Notes: generated by a model not told the origin, from the letters alone. A stretch of 64,000 bases of DNA from Bin87 sp965116565 (GCA_965116565.1 OZ220699.1:434001-498000), one strand, 5' to 3'; positions 8,663 through 17,453 are shown, numbered from the stretch's first letter. Numbers and translations are program-made.

Positions 8663-9997
8663 CTATACTAGGCCCTCCGCACGCACCTCGGCCAACGTCG
8701 CTTCGAAGGCCGCCAGGGTTGCGTCGATGTCGGCCTCGTTATGCGTTGCTGACACCAGGAACGCGTCCCGGCCCATGATGTCGATGCCGTGGTTCTGCAG
8801 GGCGCGCTTGATGCCGGTTACCGCTGCGGATCCCGCGGCTGCCTTGATCCGCGCGTTGACGTCCGCCCCAAACTCGTGGTCGAAGTCCCCCTCGGCCAGC
8901 GTGAAGTGGATCATGGATGCGACGCCGTAGGCGTGGCCGTTGACCTCCATGCGCGTGAACACCTCGTTGAGGCCGGCCTTGAGGCGGGCGGCCATGGCGT
9001 CGGCCTGCTGGTTGACGGGCTCGGCGGCAATCATCTCCAGGCAGGTTGCGCCGGCCACGGCGGACAGCGGGTTTCCGTTGAATGTTCCGGGGTGATAGAC
9101 GCGCTCGGTGTTGTCCCATTCGGGATCGCCGCGCTGGGCGATCATGTCCACGATGTCGGCCTTGCCGCCGACCGCGCCTCCGGGCAGCGCTCCGGCCACG
9201 ATCTTGGCCATGGTGGTCAGGTCGGGCGTGATGCCGTAGCGCACCTGCGCACCGCCGGACGAGGCGCGGAACCCGGTCACCACTTCGTCAAAGATCAGGA
9301 CCACGTCGTGCTGGTCGCAGAGGGCGCGGAGGCCGGCGAGGTAGGTCGGCACGTCGAAAGGCAGTTGACCGTAGTGTGCGCCGGTCGGCTCCAGGATAAT
9401 GGCCGCGATGTCGGAATCGCGTTCCATCGCCTGCTCCACGGCGTTCAAATCTCCGGCCGGTACGATGACCATGCTGCCCCACGATTCCGGCGGGATGCCC
9501 GGCGCCGGCCGGTCGGAGCCGGCCATTGCGTAGTCGTGCCATCCGTGGAAGTGGTCCTGCAGCTTGATCACCTTGTTGCGCCCGGTGTAGGCGCGGGCCA
9601 GCCGCATCGCCATCAGCGTGGCCTCGGTGCCGCTGCTGTGGAAGCGCACCCGCTCCACGGCGGGCATCAGGTTCATGATCGCCCGCGCCCAACGCACCTC
9701 CTCGTCGGTGCAGGCGCCCAGGTGCGTGCCGCGACGTATCTGCTCGGCGACGGCGTCCGCGATGGCCGGGTGCGAGTGCCCCAGGATCAACGCTCCGTGG
9801 CCCGACACGTAGTCGATATACTCGTGGCCGTCCACGTCCCACTTGCGCGGCCCCTGGCCGTGCGTGATGTACAGGGGGAAGGGTTCGGCATAGCGGTTGT
9901 CGTGGGTAACACCGCCGGGGAAGATGCCCACGGCTTCCCGGTAGCGCTCTGCGGAACCGGGGTGGGTGGCGATGTACTGTTCCAGGATGGTGGGCAT
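8663..9997 (-). CDS. Class III aminotransferase, glutamate-1-semialdehyde aminomutase-like
   Basis: A 444-residue PLP enzyme. Seen are PGGV(T)HDNR near the N terminus, the HSSGTEATLMAMRLAR cofactor-phosphate region, FDEVVTGFR, and the Schiff-base lysine in AKIVAGALPGGA, all as in HemL and its paralogues. HemL makes 5-aminolevulinate from glutamate-1-semialdehyde, but many Chloroflexota carry HemL-like transaminases of other function, and no haem gene lies nearby, so the substrate is left open. The start chosen has GGGAG 8 bases upstream. The same frame is open for another 70 codons upstream (see next entry). Confidence 0.85.
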   Translation of the reverse strand: MPTILEQYIATHPGSAERYREAVGIFPGGVTHDNRYAEPFPLYITHGQGPRKWDVDGHEYIDYVSGHGALILGHSHPAIADAVAEQIRRGTHLGACTDEEVRWARAIMNLMPAVERVRFHSSGTEATLMAMRLARAYTGRNKVIKLQDHFHGWHDYAMAGSDRPAPGIPPESWGSMVIVPAGDLNAVEQAMERDSDIAAIILEPTGAHYGQLPFDVPTYLAGLRALCDQHDVVLIFDEVVTGFRASSGGAQVRYGITPDLTTMAKIVAGALPGGAVGGKADIVDMIAQRGDPEWDNTERVYHPGTFNGNPLSAVAGATCLEMIAAEPVNQQADAMAARLKAGLNEVFTRMEVNGHAYGVASMIHFTLAEGDFDHEFGADVNARIKAAAGSAAVTGIKRALQNHGIDIMGRDAFLVSATHNEADIDATLAAFEATLAEVRAEGLV

Positions 9998-10207
9998 TTT
10001 GATACTCCCTTTTGCGGGTTTTGTGGCGGGCTCCCTGTCATTTGCGATAATCGGGGGTTGCTGCGCCGCTGCTTCCAACATCGTCAAGTGGCGCGCTGAA
10101 TCTTCAGCACTCAAGGGATTCCATTCTCCCCGCCTGAATGACTCGATGATCTGGCGCTCTTCGTCATCGATGTACTCGAAATCCACGTGGGCTTCACCCA
10201 TGTTCAC
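9998..10207 (-). pseudogene. Antitoxin-like segment running in frame into the aminotransferase
   Basis: Seventy codons beginning at GTG 10207 (or ATG 10201) read without a stop into the aminotransferase gene. The first 45 residues (FEYIDDEERQIIESFRRGEW) match the N-terminal half of small CopG/BrnA-type antitoxins, which are normally 80-90 residues and end in a DNA-binding half. That second half is missing and replaced by a low-complexity linker (PATKPAKGSIK). It overlaps the stop of a frameshifted toxin gene. Probably a truncated antitoxin fused by deletion; whether a fusion protein is made is unknown. Confidence 0.5.
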
Positions 10208-10489
10208 ATCTCCCTTATCAGGCCGTAGCTGGTCACTCGCCTGCCATCAGGGTAGATCGTTATCAAGCGGATCGTGTCGCCAACCCTCTCGTAAGGGACG
10301 GTGTAAAGGTATTCACGGATTAATCAGCAATAGATCCTGGCCCGGGTGCCGCCTTGGACTATGGCCGAAAATCACATTGACCGCATCGCCCCTGCGAAGT
10401 CCGATATATACGTCCGCAAAGGCAACGCCACGCCGTCGTTTCAGCATATGATTTTTGTCCGCAGACCACGCGAATCGCAGCGAGAGCAT
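10204..10489 (-). pseudogene. BrnT-like toxin, frameshifted
   Basis: Two frames join into one toxin-like protein. Codons from ATG 10489 give WSADKNHMLKRRRGVAFADV through HPGQDLLLINP and then TGA. Continuing one base later gives EYLYTVPYERVGDTIRLITI to a stop at 10204. Together this follows the BrnT/DUF4258 layout (WDxxKNxxLKxxRGVSFEDV...HP...YPGQ...YLVPF...IYP). The shift is one extra base at about 10310-10320. The adjacent antitoxin is also truncated, so the whole module looks dead. A sequencing error at the shift remains possible. Confidence 0.55.
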
Positions 10490-10566
10490 AACTTACGGAA
10501 CACGGGAGAGTCACCTGCGCGCGTTCGTCGCGGTACGCGACCAGTGCCATTCTAGCACGCAGGCCT

Positions 10567-11901
10567 CTAATCGGCGCCGGCCGGCTCCGGCTCCACCATC
10601 AGCTCAGGAGGCTTTTTGATGAACAGGAAACAAGCGCCGGCGGCGAAAGCGCAGATGGCGCCGGGCACGATGGCGTAGTCGTAGTTCCCGAACCGGTCGG
10701 CTACCCATCCCGCATACACCGGCGACGCCACCAGCGCCCAGGCGTAGGCGAAGGTGATGTACCCTCGCAGCGTGGCGAACCGGTCCCTCCCGAAGTACTC
10801 GCCCAGCGCCGCCCACACGATAACTCCGGCGCCGTCCATCATCCCCTCGCACAGGATGAACCCCAGCACCAGCGTGATTCCAACCGCCGTTTGCCAGTCT
10901 CCCAGCCACAGGAACAGGTATCCGATGCCCTCCACGGTGAGACTCACGAACATGATGGCCTTCTTGGACACCCGGTCCCCCATGTAGCCCATGATCAGCC
11001 GCGATACAAAGTTTATGAAGGACATCACCCCGATCAGGTTAGCCGCCATCTGCGTGCTCATGCCCTTGTCGTCAACCAGGATGGGAAACAGGCTGACCAG
11101 GATGCCCAGCGTGGCCGTCTGCCGCAGGCCGGCGCCCACCAACAGCAGCCAGTACGCCTGCGTCCGCAACGCCTCTCGCGTCGTATAATCGCGGGTCTCG
11201 CGGCGCACGGCGGCAGCGCCCCTTCCGCTCCTTGCCGCCGGCGGGCGCGTCGCCCCGTCGGGCAGTAGGCCCATGTCCTCCGGCTTGTTGCGGAACCAGA
11301 TGCACAGCGGCAGCAGGATGACGGCGTAAAACGCGCCCGACGCGATGAGCCCCCATCGCAAGCTCGACTTGTCGATCAGCAGGTTCATGGTGGGAATGAG
11401 CGCCAGGCCGCCCAGGGAAGACACCGCGGCCAGGATTGAAATCGCCAGGGAACGCCGCCGGTGGAACCATTGGTTGAGACCCGCAAAGCAGGCGTGCTGG
11501 AACGCCATGCTGTTGCCCAGCGACACCAGGCCCAGGTAGATGAGCGCGAAGCCCCAGAAACCGGGCAGCCAGAAGGCCATGATCGCGTAGCCGACCACGG
11601 CGATGAGCAACGATGGCACCAACACGGCGCGGTTGCCCCACTTGTCGATCAGCCAGCCGGCTGCCGGGCCTTCCAATCCTCCCTCGGCGCGTGCGATGGA
11701 GAAGATCAGGTTGGTCTGGGCCTGGGTTATGCCCAACTGGTCGCGGATGGGTATGACCAAAACCCCGAACCCGCGAAAGAAAATACCGCTGGCGAAGAAT
11801 GACATCACCGACGTGATGGCCACCATCCACCAGCCGTAGTAAATCCCTCCGCCCGAAGACTGCTGTCGTGGCTCGGTGGCGGGGTTTTCTGCGACTGCCA
11901 C
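10567..11901 (-). CDS. MFS transporter (OFA/monocarboxylate-like)
   Basis: A secondary carrier of about 444 residues with 12 predicted helices and the paired half-molecule signature loops of the major facilitator family (GWLIDKWGNR between helices 2 and 3; GYMGDRVSKK in the second half). The opening IYYGWWMV with a Gly-rich helix 1 is typical of OFA/monocarboxylate-type permeases. The frame is open upstream to 12045, but the extra 48 residues are Arg/Val-rich and do not resemble a membrane protein N terminus, so the GTG at 11901 is preferred. The substrate is unknown. Divergent from dinB. Confidence 0.82.
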   Translation of the reverse strand: MAVAENPATEPRQQSSGGGIYYGWWMVAITSVMSFFASGIFFRGFGVLVIPIRDQLGITQAQTNLIFSIARAEGGLEGPAAGWLIDKWGNRAVLVPSLLIAVVGYAIMAFWLPGFWGFALIYLGLVSLGNSMAFQHACFAGLNQWFHRRRSLAISILAAVSSLGGLALIPTMNLLIDKSSLRWGLIASGAFYAVILLPLCIWFRNKPEDMGLLPDGATRPPAARSGRGAAAVRRETRDYTTREALRTQAYWLLLVGAGLRQTATLGILVSLFPILVDDKGMSTQMAANLIGVMSFINFVSRLIMGYMGDRVSKKAIMFVSLTVEGIGYLFLWLGDWQTAVGITLVLGFILCEGMMDGAGVIVWAALGEYFGRDRFATLRGYITFAYAWALVASPVYAGWVADRFGNYDYAIVPGAICAFAAGACFLFIKKPPELMVEPEPAGAD

Positions 11902-12134
11902 TGGAACGACCTGGTAAAACGCAATAATTCGACCCGGCCAGTCAATCCGCCTCAGGCGGACCGGCCGGGTCAGCGCAACGGCAGTCAGTGTAACCGCTCC
12001 GTCATGTACGGGCAAACGGCGGACGGCAACCGGAACGCTATGCAAACGCGACGCCGCACGGTGGGTTTATGACGCATCCGGGGGTAAAATTACCGCAATA
12101 CGCCAAAGAATTCGACGACACCAACGGTACCGCC

Positions 12135-13229
12135 ATGGTTCGCCACATCATCCACGCCGACCTGGACGCTTTCTACGCCGCCGTGGAGCAGCTCGACGAT
12201 CCAGAGCTGCGCGGCAAGGCAGTGCTGGTCGGCGGCCGGCCCGAGGGGCGGGGAGTCGTCGCCACCGCGTCCTACGAGGCCCGCAAGTTCGGCGTGCACT
12301 CGGCGATGCCCATGGCCACCGCCGTGCGCCAGTGTCCCGAAGGCATCATCGTGCGGCCCCGCTTCGACCGATACCGTGAAATGTCCGCCCGGGTCATGGA
12401 CATCTTCCGAGACGTCACTCCCATACTTCAGCCCGTGTCGCTGGATGAGGCGTACCTGGACATCACCGAACCTTCTGCGGCAACGTCCCCCATCGCAATC
12501 GCCATCGATATCAAGGACCGAGTCCGCCGGGAAGTGGGCCTGACCGTCAGTGTGGGGTTGGGCACCGGCAAGTGCGTCGCCAAGATCGCCTCGGATTTTC
12601 AGAAACCGGACGGCCTGGTGGTCGTGCCGGAGGGAGAGGAGGCCGAGTTCCTGGCGCCGCTGCCGGTGGGAACCCTCATGGGCGTGGGGCCCAAGTCGGC
12701 TGCCCGGTTGCGCGAGGACAACGTTCACACGATCGGGGATCTCGCGGCCATGCCCGATAGCTGGTTCACGCGTCGGTTCGGCAAGCGGGGCCCGAGCATC
12801 CGCGACCGGGCCCGGGGCATCGACGACGAGCCGGTGCAGACATCACGGGAGGCCAAGTCCATCAGCAGCGAGACCACCTTCCCGCAGGACCTGAGCACGG
12901 TCGATGAAATCCGGCCCGTGGTGGAACGTTTGGCGAGCAGCGTGGCCGGTTCCCTCACTCGCAAGGGGCTCACGGGCCGCACCGTTACGGTCAAGATGCG
13001 CCTCTCCGACTTCACCACCTTCACCCGCCAAACCACGCTCTCCGAGCCAACCAACGACGACGCTGCCATCCTCACCACCGCGTGGACTCTGCTGGAACGG
13101 GAGATGACACCGGGCCGGGCGTTCCGGTTGCTGGGAGTGGGCGTCTCCGGTTTCACCACCGAAGCAGAACCAGACCTCCCCGCCGAATCGGAAACATCGC
13201 CGGAGTTGCAGCAGCGCTTGAGTTTGTAG
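12135..13229 (+). CDS. dinB: DNA polymerase IV (Y family)
   Basis: A translesion polymerase. The N-terminal HADLDAFYAAVEQ and the SLDEAYLD motif supply the metal-binding acidic residues. A helix-hairpin-helix (GVGPKSAARL) and the little-finger domain follow, ending in RLLGVGVSGF. The start at 12135 fits the family N terminus (MVRHIIHADLDAF); an upstream in-frame ATG at 12069 would add 22 residues and cannot be excluded. No beta-clamp motif could be assigned with confidence beyond the C-terminal LQQRLSL, which resembles one. Confidence 0.92.
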   Translation: MVRHIIHADLDAFYAAVEQLDDPELRGKAVLVGGRPEGRGVVATASYEARKFGVHSAMPMATAVRQCPEGIIVRPRFDRYREMSARVMDIFRDVTPILQPVSLDEAYLDITEPSAATSPIAIAIDIKDRVRREVGLTVSVGLGTGKCVAKIASDFQKPDGLVVVPEGEEAEFLAPLPVGTLMGVGPKSAARLREDNVHTIGDLAAMPDSWFTRRFGKRGPSIRDRARGIDDEPVQTSREAKSISSETTFPQDLSTVDEIRPVVERLASSVAGSLTRKGLTGRTVTVKMRLSDFTTFTRQTTLSEPTNDDAAILTTAWTLLEREMTPGRAFRLLGVGVSGFTTEAEPDLPAESETSPELQQRLSL

Positions 13230-13298
13230 CAATGCGGAGTTTTCCCTACAATCGGAACCAAGATAGCGAACAAGTATGACGATTCGGGGCCAACAACC

Positions 13299-13988
13299 AT
13301 GACCACGCCAACACCCAAAACTCGTCCGGCAACTCAACATTGGGAGCCTTACCCGGACCTGCCGCCTGAACCGAGGGATGTGCAGCAATCGCGCCCTGCC
13401 AATTACCTACAGGACGTGCTCCTGAGCATATTGACCCCCGGGTTCTCATACCAGGATCACCCGACGGTGCTGTTCGGCGACCAGATCCCCATCTACTACG
13501 GAGAACCCCGGCCCGGCGGCGGGTCGCCGGCTCATGTGGTACCCGACTGCCTGGTCGCGTTGGATGTTGAGGCCGAGGCAATCTGGGACCGGGTGGGCGA
13601 CGACCCGATTCAGAACGGCAAGCCGCCCGATCTGGTCATCGAGGTAGTGTCCCGTTCCACCTATAGCTATGATGCAACGGGTAAGCGGGAGATCTACCGG
13701 CAGATCGGCGTTCCGGAATACTGGCGCTTTAACCCCACCGGCGGCCGTGTTTCCGGACAGTCCGTCATCGGCGAGCATCTGGTCAACGGACGGTACGAGC
13801 GGTTCCCACTGCATCGCTACGATGACGGCAGCGAGGGTTCAACCAGCCCCCTGCTCAACCTCAACTTCCGGTGGCGGGACCAACGGTTCCGCGTTCACAA
13901 CCCGGCAACTGGGCTGGAATACGAACATCCCCGAGATGAACTTGCTCGCCTCCGGGAGGAAAACCGCCGCCTGCGGGCCGAAGGCTGA
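13299..13988 (+). CDS. Uma2 family putative endonuclease
   Basis: A 229-residue protein of the Uma2/DUF820 family (PD-(D/E)XK fold). Seen are VVPDCLVALDVE (core Asp) and PPDLVIEVVSRSTYSYD followed by KREIYRQIGVPEYW, the characteristic block with the second acidic residue and Lys. The tail (residues 205-229, LARLREENRRLRAEG) is a short coiled coil, common in the family. Such genes multiply in Cyanobacteria and Chloroflexota and their cellular role is unclear. Tail-to-tail with cofE. Remnants of two other Uma2-like genes occur at 29843-30097 and 54657-55052. Confidence 0.85.
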   Translation: MTTPTPKTRPATQHWEPYPDLPPEPRDVQQSRPANYLQDVLLSILTPGFSYQDHPTVLFGDQIPIYYGEPRPGGGSPAHVVPDCLVALDVEAEAIWDRVGDDPIQNGKPPDLVIEVVSRSTYSYDATGKREIYRQIGVPEYWRFNPTGGRVSGQSVIGEHLVNGRYERFPLHRYDDGSEGSTSPLLNLNFRWRDQRFRVHNPATGLEYEHPRDELARLREENRRLRAEG

Positions 13989-14747
13989 TTACCGGAACAG
14001 GTCCTTGTCCGGGTCCCGCACTATGGCCCAACTATCGGCATCTTCCATGCGCTCGTAGGGGTATCCCTTGATCAGGGCGACCGGCACCCCCAGCAGCTTG
14101 CCTGTCACCAGCTCCGCCGTCGCCGCCAACTCGTCGGCCACCGCAATCGTGGTGGTGTGCAGTTCGTTGCCATGGGGGTCGAACTCGCCCACGTAGCTGA
14201 TCACCGGATTGAATCCGGCTACGCCGATTGACACGTTGACGGCGCCGTTGCGCCACGGCCGGCCGAACGTGTCGGACACCAGCACGGCGGCGTCCACGCC
14301 CAGCCGTTCGCGGATGGTGTCGCGGATCTGGCGAGCGGACGCGTCGGGATCGACGGGCAGCAGGCAGATCGAGTTCGAGCCAGGGATGTTGGACGCGTCG
14401 ATCCCTGCGTTGGCGCAAATGTAGCCGTGGTAGGTCTCACTGATGATGACGCCCCGGTCCATTCGCACGACGCGCCGGCTTTCGCGCAAGATCATTTCCG
14501 TGTGACGCGGGTCCCGCCGGTGTCCTTCCGTGATGGCGAGGGCCAGGGGGGAGGCCTCCACTTCATCGATGGTCATCACTCTGCCCTCGGCCTTGGAGAC
14601 GATTTTCTGCGTCACCACCACCACGTCTCCATCCTCGATGGGCGTGCCCTGGGCCTCAGCGGCGTCGATGATCTGACCGGCCAGGTCGTCTCCCGCCTGT
14701 ACTTCCGGCAGTCCTTCGATTCCTATTGCGCGAATTTCCGGCGGCAT
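13989..14747 (-). CDS. cofE: Coenzyme F420-0:L-glutamate ligase
   Basis: A 252-residue GTP-dependent ligase that adds gamma-linked glutamates to F420-0. The whole length matches the CofE fold: GDVVVVTQKIVSKAEGR near the N terminus, a conserved ESRRVVR, NAGIDASN, and SDTFGRPWRNGAVNVSIG in the middle. Its presence implies F420-dependent redox enzymes elsewhere in the genome, common in SAR202-like Chloroflexota. No other cof gene is in the window. Convergent with the Uma2 gene, stop codons adjacent. Confidence 0.92.
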   Translation of the reverse strand: MPPEIRAIGIEGLPEVQAGDDLAGQIIDAAEAQGTPIEDGDVVVVTQKIVSKAEGRVMTIDEVEASPLALAITEGHRRDPRHTEMILRESRRVVRMDRGVIISETYHGYICANAGIDASNIPGSNSICLLPVDPDASARQIRDTIRERLGVDAAVLVSDTFGRPWRNGAVNVSIGVAGFNPVISYVGEFDPHGNELHTTTIAVADELAATAELVTGKLLGVPVALIKGYPYERMEDADSWAIVRDPDKDLFR

Positions 14748-15123
14748 GACTCACCTCTGCAATACGACGGGATGTTGGGGAGAGCTATCGTATCTGCGTA
14801 CCACCAGTTTATCACCCGGCGCGGAGCCGCGAGATTGTCCTCGAATCCGTCAGCACCGCCCGGTCCGCCGCCGCCTCACACCAAAAGCGCCGTGCCAGCC
14901 CTGAGAGGGAAACCGGGAAATTCCAACCTCGCCTCAGTTTGTCGGAGGGCAGGTTTTTTCGATGCCCACCGTCTCCGGCGCCGCAGGCTGTGGAACGGGA
15001 TGATCACTCAACTCGGGATCATTGTGTCGGCCTTTCCACTCTCGGTCCCTTGCCCGATGGCAGCCGACGGGTCCGATCACGACCGACGGAAAACGGAATG
15101 ACTTGAGCGCGCAACGGAAACTA

Positions 15124-15152
15124 TTGACAATTTTCGGGGCGTTCCGTAACCT
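15124..15152 (+). promoter_or_regulatory. Candidate sigma70-type promoter of the tRNA-tuf operon
   Basis: TTGACA at 15124-15129, a 17-base spacer and TAACCT at 15147-15152. The -35 box is consensus and the -10 box is weak but has the TA start. It lies about 100 bases before the first tRNA, right for a stable-RNA promoter. Confidence 0.5.
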
Positions 15153-15178
15153 GTTTAACCGACTGACGAAAACCGGAT

Positions 15179-15206
15179 GGCCCCGGACCTGTCGGGGCCA
15201 TTTTTA
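15179..15206 (+). terminator. Rho-independent-type hairpin between promoter and tRNAs
   Basis: GGCCCCG at 15179-15185 pairs perfectly with CGGGGCC and is followed by ATTTTTAGG. It is placed after the candidate promoter and before tRNA-Thr, so it is either an attenuator, the end of a short leader RNA, or a terminator of unknown upstream transcription. Confidence 0.6.
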
Positions 15207-15253
15207 GGTTGTGGCGTGAAGTGATTCCCGCCGTAGTCACCGTCGAGATTCGC

Positions 15254-15326
15254 GCCCCGGTGGCGCAATTGGCAGCGCAGCCGATTTGTAATCGGCAGGT
15301 TAGGGGTTCGAGTCCCCTCTGGGGCT
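15254..15326 (+). tRNA. tRNA-Thr (anticodon TGT)
   Basis: A 73-base cloverleaf: acceptor GCCCCGG pairing with CTGGGGC, anticodon loop TTTGTAA giving anticodon TGT (reads ACA), T loop TTCGAGT. The discriminator is T and CCA is not encoded. First of three tRNAs before tuf. Confidence 0.95.
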
Positions 15327-15377
15327 CTTTCAACGGATCTCAGTGACACACTGGAGAACCAAACGCAGTATCAACAC

Positions 15378-15465
15378 GGAGGGGTGGGTGAGTGGTTAAA
15401 GCCACCAGACTGTAAATCTGGCGCCCTGACGGGCTTCGCAGGTTCGAATCCTGCCCCCTCCACCA
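15378..15465 (+). tRNA. tRNA-Tyr (anticodon GTA)
   Basis: A class II tRNA with acceptor GGAGGGG/CCCCTCC, anticodon loop CTGTAAA (anticodon GTA), a long variable arm (GCGCCCTGACGGGC region) and T loop TTCGAAT. CCA is encoded at 15463-15465. The long variable arm is expected for bacterial tRNA-Tyr. Confidence 0.95.
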
Positions 15466-15538
15466 CTACTTGACCAAACAACTGAGGCCCTGGACCGAAT
15501 CCGGACATCCCGCACCAACCGCCAGCACATCAAATCAC

Positions 15539-15613
15539 GCCCAAGTAGCTCAGAGGTAGAGCACGTTCTTGGTAAGAACGGGGTCGGCGGTTCGATTCCG
15601 CCCTTGGGCTCCA
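15539..15613 (+). tRNA. tRNA-Thr (anticodon GGT)
   Basis: Acceptor GCCCAAG/CTTGGGC, anticodon loop TTGGTAA (anticodon GGT, reads ACC/ACU), T loop TTCGATT, and an encoded CCA. It lies 83 bases before tuf, matching the thrT-tufB arrangement of other bacteria. Confidence 0.95.
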
Positions 15614-15695
15614 CCAGCGCAAATTCCCCGCCGGGGCAAACCCACAAACCCGCGGGTAGGCGAAACCGACAAGGAGCAAGGAGTAACTCCCAACC

Positions 15696-16880
15696 ATGGC
15701 TAAGCAAGTCTTTGACCGTTCCAAGCCGCACGTGAACGTGGGTACCATTGGTCACGTTGACCACGGCAAGACCACCCTCACCGCCGCCATCACCAGCGTG
15801 CTGTCTCAGGAAAACAACGCCAGCTTCCGCAGTTTCGACAGCATCGACAACGCGCCTGAGGAACGGGCCCGCGGCATCACCATCGCCATCGCCCACGTGG
15901 AATACGAGACGGCACAACGTCACTATGCTCACGTTGACTGCCCCGGCCACGCCGACTACATCAAAAACATGATCACCGGAGCCGCCCAGATGGACGGCGC
16001 GGTTCTCGTCGTCTCTGCCCCGGACGGCCCCATGCCCCAGACCCGGGAACACATCCTTCTGGCCCGCCAGGTGGAAGTTCCCTCCATCGTCGTCGCCCTG
16101 AACAAGGTCGATATGATGGACGACGAAGAGCTCCTGGAACTGGTGGAAATGGAAGTCCGCGAACTGCTGGACACCTACGACTTCCCCGGCGACGACACTC
16201 CCATCGTTCGCGTCAGCGGCCTCAAGGCCCTTGAGGGCGACGACCAGGCGATGGAAGGGGTTCGGGAACTGGTCAAGACCATGGACGAGTACATTCCCCA
16301 GCCGTCCCGCGTAACCGACCAGCCCTTCCTCATGCCTATCGAAGACGTTTTCGGCATCAAGGGCCGCGGCACCGTTGTCACCGGTCGCGTTGAGCGCGGA
16401 CAACTCAACGTCGGCCAGGAAGTCGAAATCATCCGCTCCGGCGACGTTCGCCGCACCGTTGCCACCGGCCTGGAAATGTTCCACAAGCTGCTGGACACCA
16501 CCGAAGCCGGCGACGCCGTTGGCGTGCTGCTGCGCGGTGTTGACCGCGATGAAGTGGAGCGCGGACAGGTGCTGGTAGCCCCCGGTTCCATGCGTCCCTA
16601 CCGCAAGGCCGAGGCCGAGGTGTACGTTCTGAGCCAGGCCGAAGGCGGCCGGCACACGCCGTTCTTCACCGGATACAAGCCCCAGTTCTACATCCGCACC
16701 AGCGACATCACCGGCGAAATCGCCCTCCCCGACGGCGTAGAGATGGTGATGCCTGGCGACAACATCACGATGACCGTCAGCCTGATCACACCGATCGCCG
16801 TCGAAGAAGGCCTGCGCTTCGCCATCCGCGAGGGCGGCCGAACGGTCGGAGCCGGCGTGTTCACCAAATTGCTGGAGTGA
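15696..16880 (+). CDS. tuf: Translation elongation factor Tu
   Basis: A 394-residue GTPase that delivers aminoacyl-tRNA to the ribosome. G1 GHVDHGKTT (about 19-27), G2 RGIT, G3 DCPGH, G4 NKVD and G5 SGLKA (often SALKA) are all present, followed by the two beta-barrel domains ending in GRTVGAGVFTKLLE. GGAG-type sites precede the ATG. Encoded directly after tRNA-Thr and before rpmG, so co-transcription of the tRNAs and tuf is likely. Confidence 0.98.
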   Translation: MAKQVFDRSKPHVNVGTIGHVDHGKTTLTAAITSVLSQENNASFRSFDSIDNAPEERARGITIAIAHVEYETAQRHYAHVDCPGHADYIKNMITGAAQMDGAVLVVSAPDGPMPQTREHILLARQVEVPSIVVALNKVDMMDDEELLELVEMEVRELLDTYDFPGDDTPIVRVSGLKALEGDDQAMEGVRELVKTMDEYIPQPSRVTDQPFLMPIEDVFGIKGRGTVVTGRVERGQLNVGQEVEIIRSGDVRRTVATGLEMFHKLLDTTEAGDAVGVLLRGVDRDEVERGQVLVAPGSMRPYRKAEAEVYVLSQAEGGRHTPFFTGYKPQFYIRTSDITGEIALPDGVEMVMPGDNITMTVSLITPIAVEEGLRFAIREGGRTVGAGVFTKLLE

Positions 16881-16884
16881 CCTC

Positions 16885-17055
16885 ATGGCACGCAAGTCCA
16901 CCGACGCCCGGCAGATCATCACGCTGCAGTGCACCGACTGCCGAGAGCGCAACTACTCGACCATCAAGAACCGGCGCAGCCACACCAGTCGTATGGAACT
17001 GCGCAAGTATTGCAGCCGTTGCCGCAACCACGTTGTTCATCGTGAAGTGAGGTAA
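16885..17055 (+). CDS. rpmG: 50S ribosomal protein L33
   Basis: A 56-residue zinc-ribbon protein, visible directly as MARKSTDARQIITLQC. The four zinc Cys are in CTDC and CSRC, and the NRRSHTSRMELRKYC core is diagnostic of L33. It begins 4 bases after the tuf stop. The tuf-rpmG-secE-nusG order is conserved in many bacteria. The zinc-binding C+ form is the one present. Confidence 0.95.
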   Translation: MARKSTDARQIITLQCTDCRERNYSTIKNRRSHTSRMELRKYCSRCRNHVVHREVR

Positions 17056-17061
17056 CCCCAG

Positions 17062-17313
17062 GTGGCTCGGGCATCAGCAAGACGACCTACCCCGATCTCT
17101 CCCCGCTCCGTGGGGAGGGTCGGGCCAGTCGGTTTCCTGCGGGAGACCATCTCCGAACTGCGCAAGTCGGTTTGGCCCAGCAAGGAGGAGACGGCGCGCC
17201 TCACCGTAATCGTGCTGGTGCTCGCCGTTGCCATGGGTTTCTTCCTGGGGTTGCTGGACCGGTTATTCGCCGAACTGTTCACCCGGGTGATACTCAACCC
17301 CACCCTGTTCTAG
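17062..17313 (+). CDS. secE: Preprotein translocase subunit SecE
   Basis: An 83-residue single-span membrane protein that clamps the SecYEG channel. FLRETISELRKSVWPSKEET is the conserved amphipathic helix (about residues 25-45), followed by one membrane helix (46-70). It begins with GTG six bases after rpmG with AGG upstream. Context (rpmG before, nusG after) confirms it. Confidence 0.95.
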   Translation: MARASARRPTPISPRSVGRVGPVGFLRETISELRKSVWPSKEETARLTVIVLVLAVAMGFFLGLLDRLFAELFTRVILNPTLF

Positions 17314-17453
17314 CGCGGTAGCACAACGCCCGCGATTGCCGCGGATCGGTTCTTTGACAATGCCGGCGCTCCGTGCGGACCGGCAAAGGTCGAAGAGTCC
17401 GTGGCGGCAAACCCGACTTTTCCCAATCGACTCGACTAACTTACGGGCCCCTT

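Larger units (their letters stand above)
14748..15253. other. Intergenic region upstream of the tRNA-tuf operon
   Basis: About 500 bases between the divergent cofE and the first tRNA. No gene is supported in it. The last 130 bases contain a promoter-like sequence and a hairpin-plus-T-run, annotated separately. Confidence 0.6.

Noticed and set aside
10204..10489. In-frame TGA after Tyr-Cys in the toxin fragment as a possible Sec codon
   Set aside because: The upstream part of that frame has another TGA and no coding-like sequence; a one-base frameshift explains the toxin homology better.
15466..15538. A possible tRNA-Gly between tRNA-Tyr and tRNA-Thr
   Set aside because: No acceptor pairing, T loop or anticodon stem could be found in this 73-base spacer.
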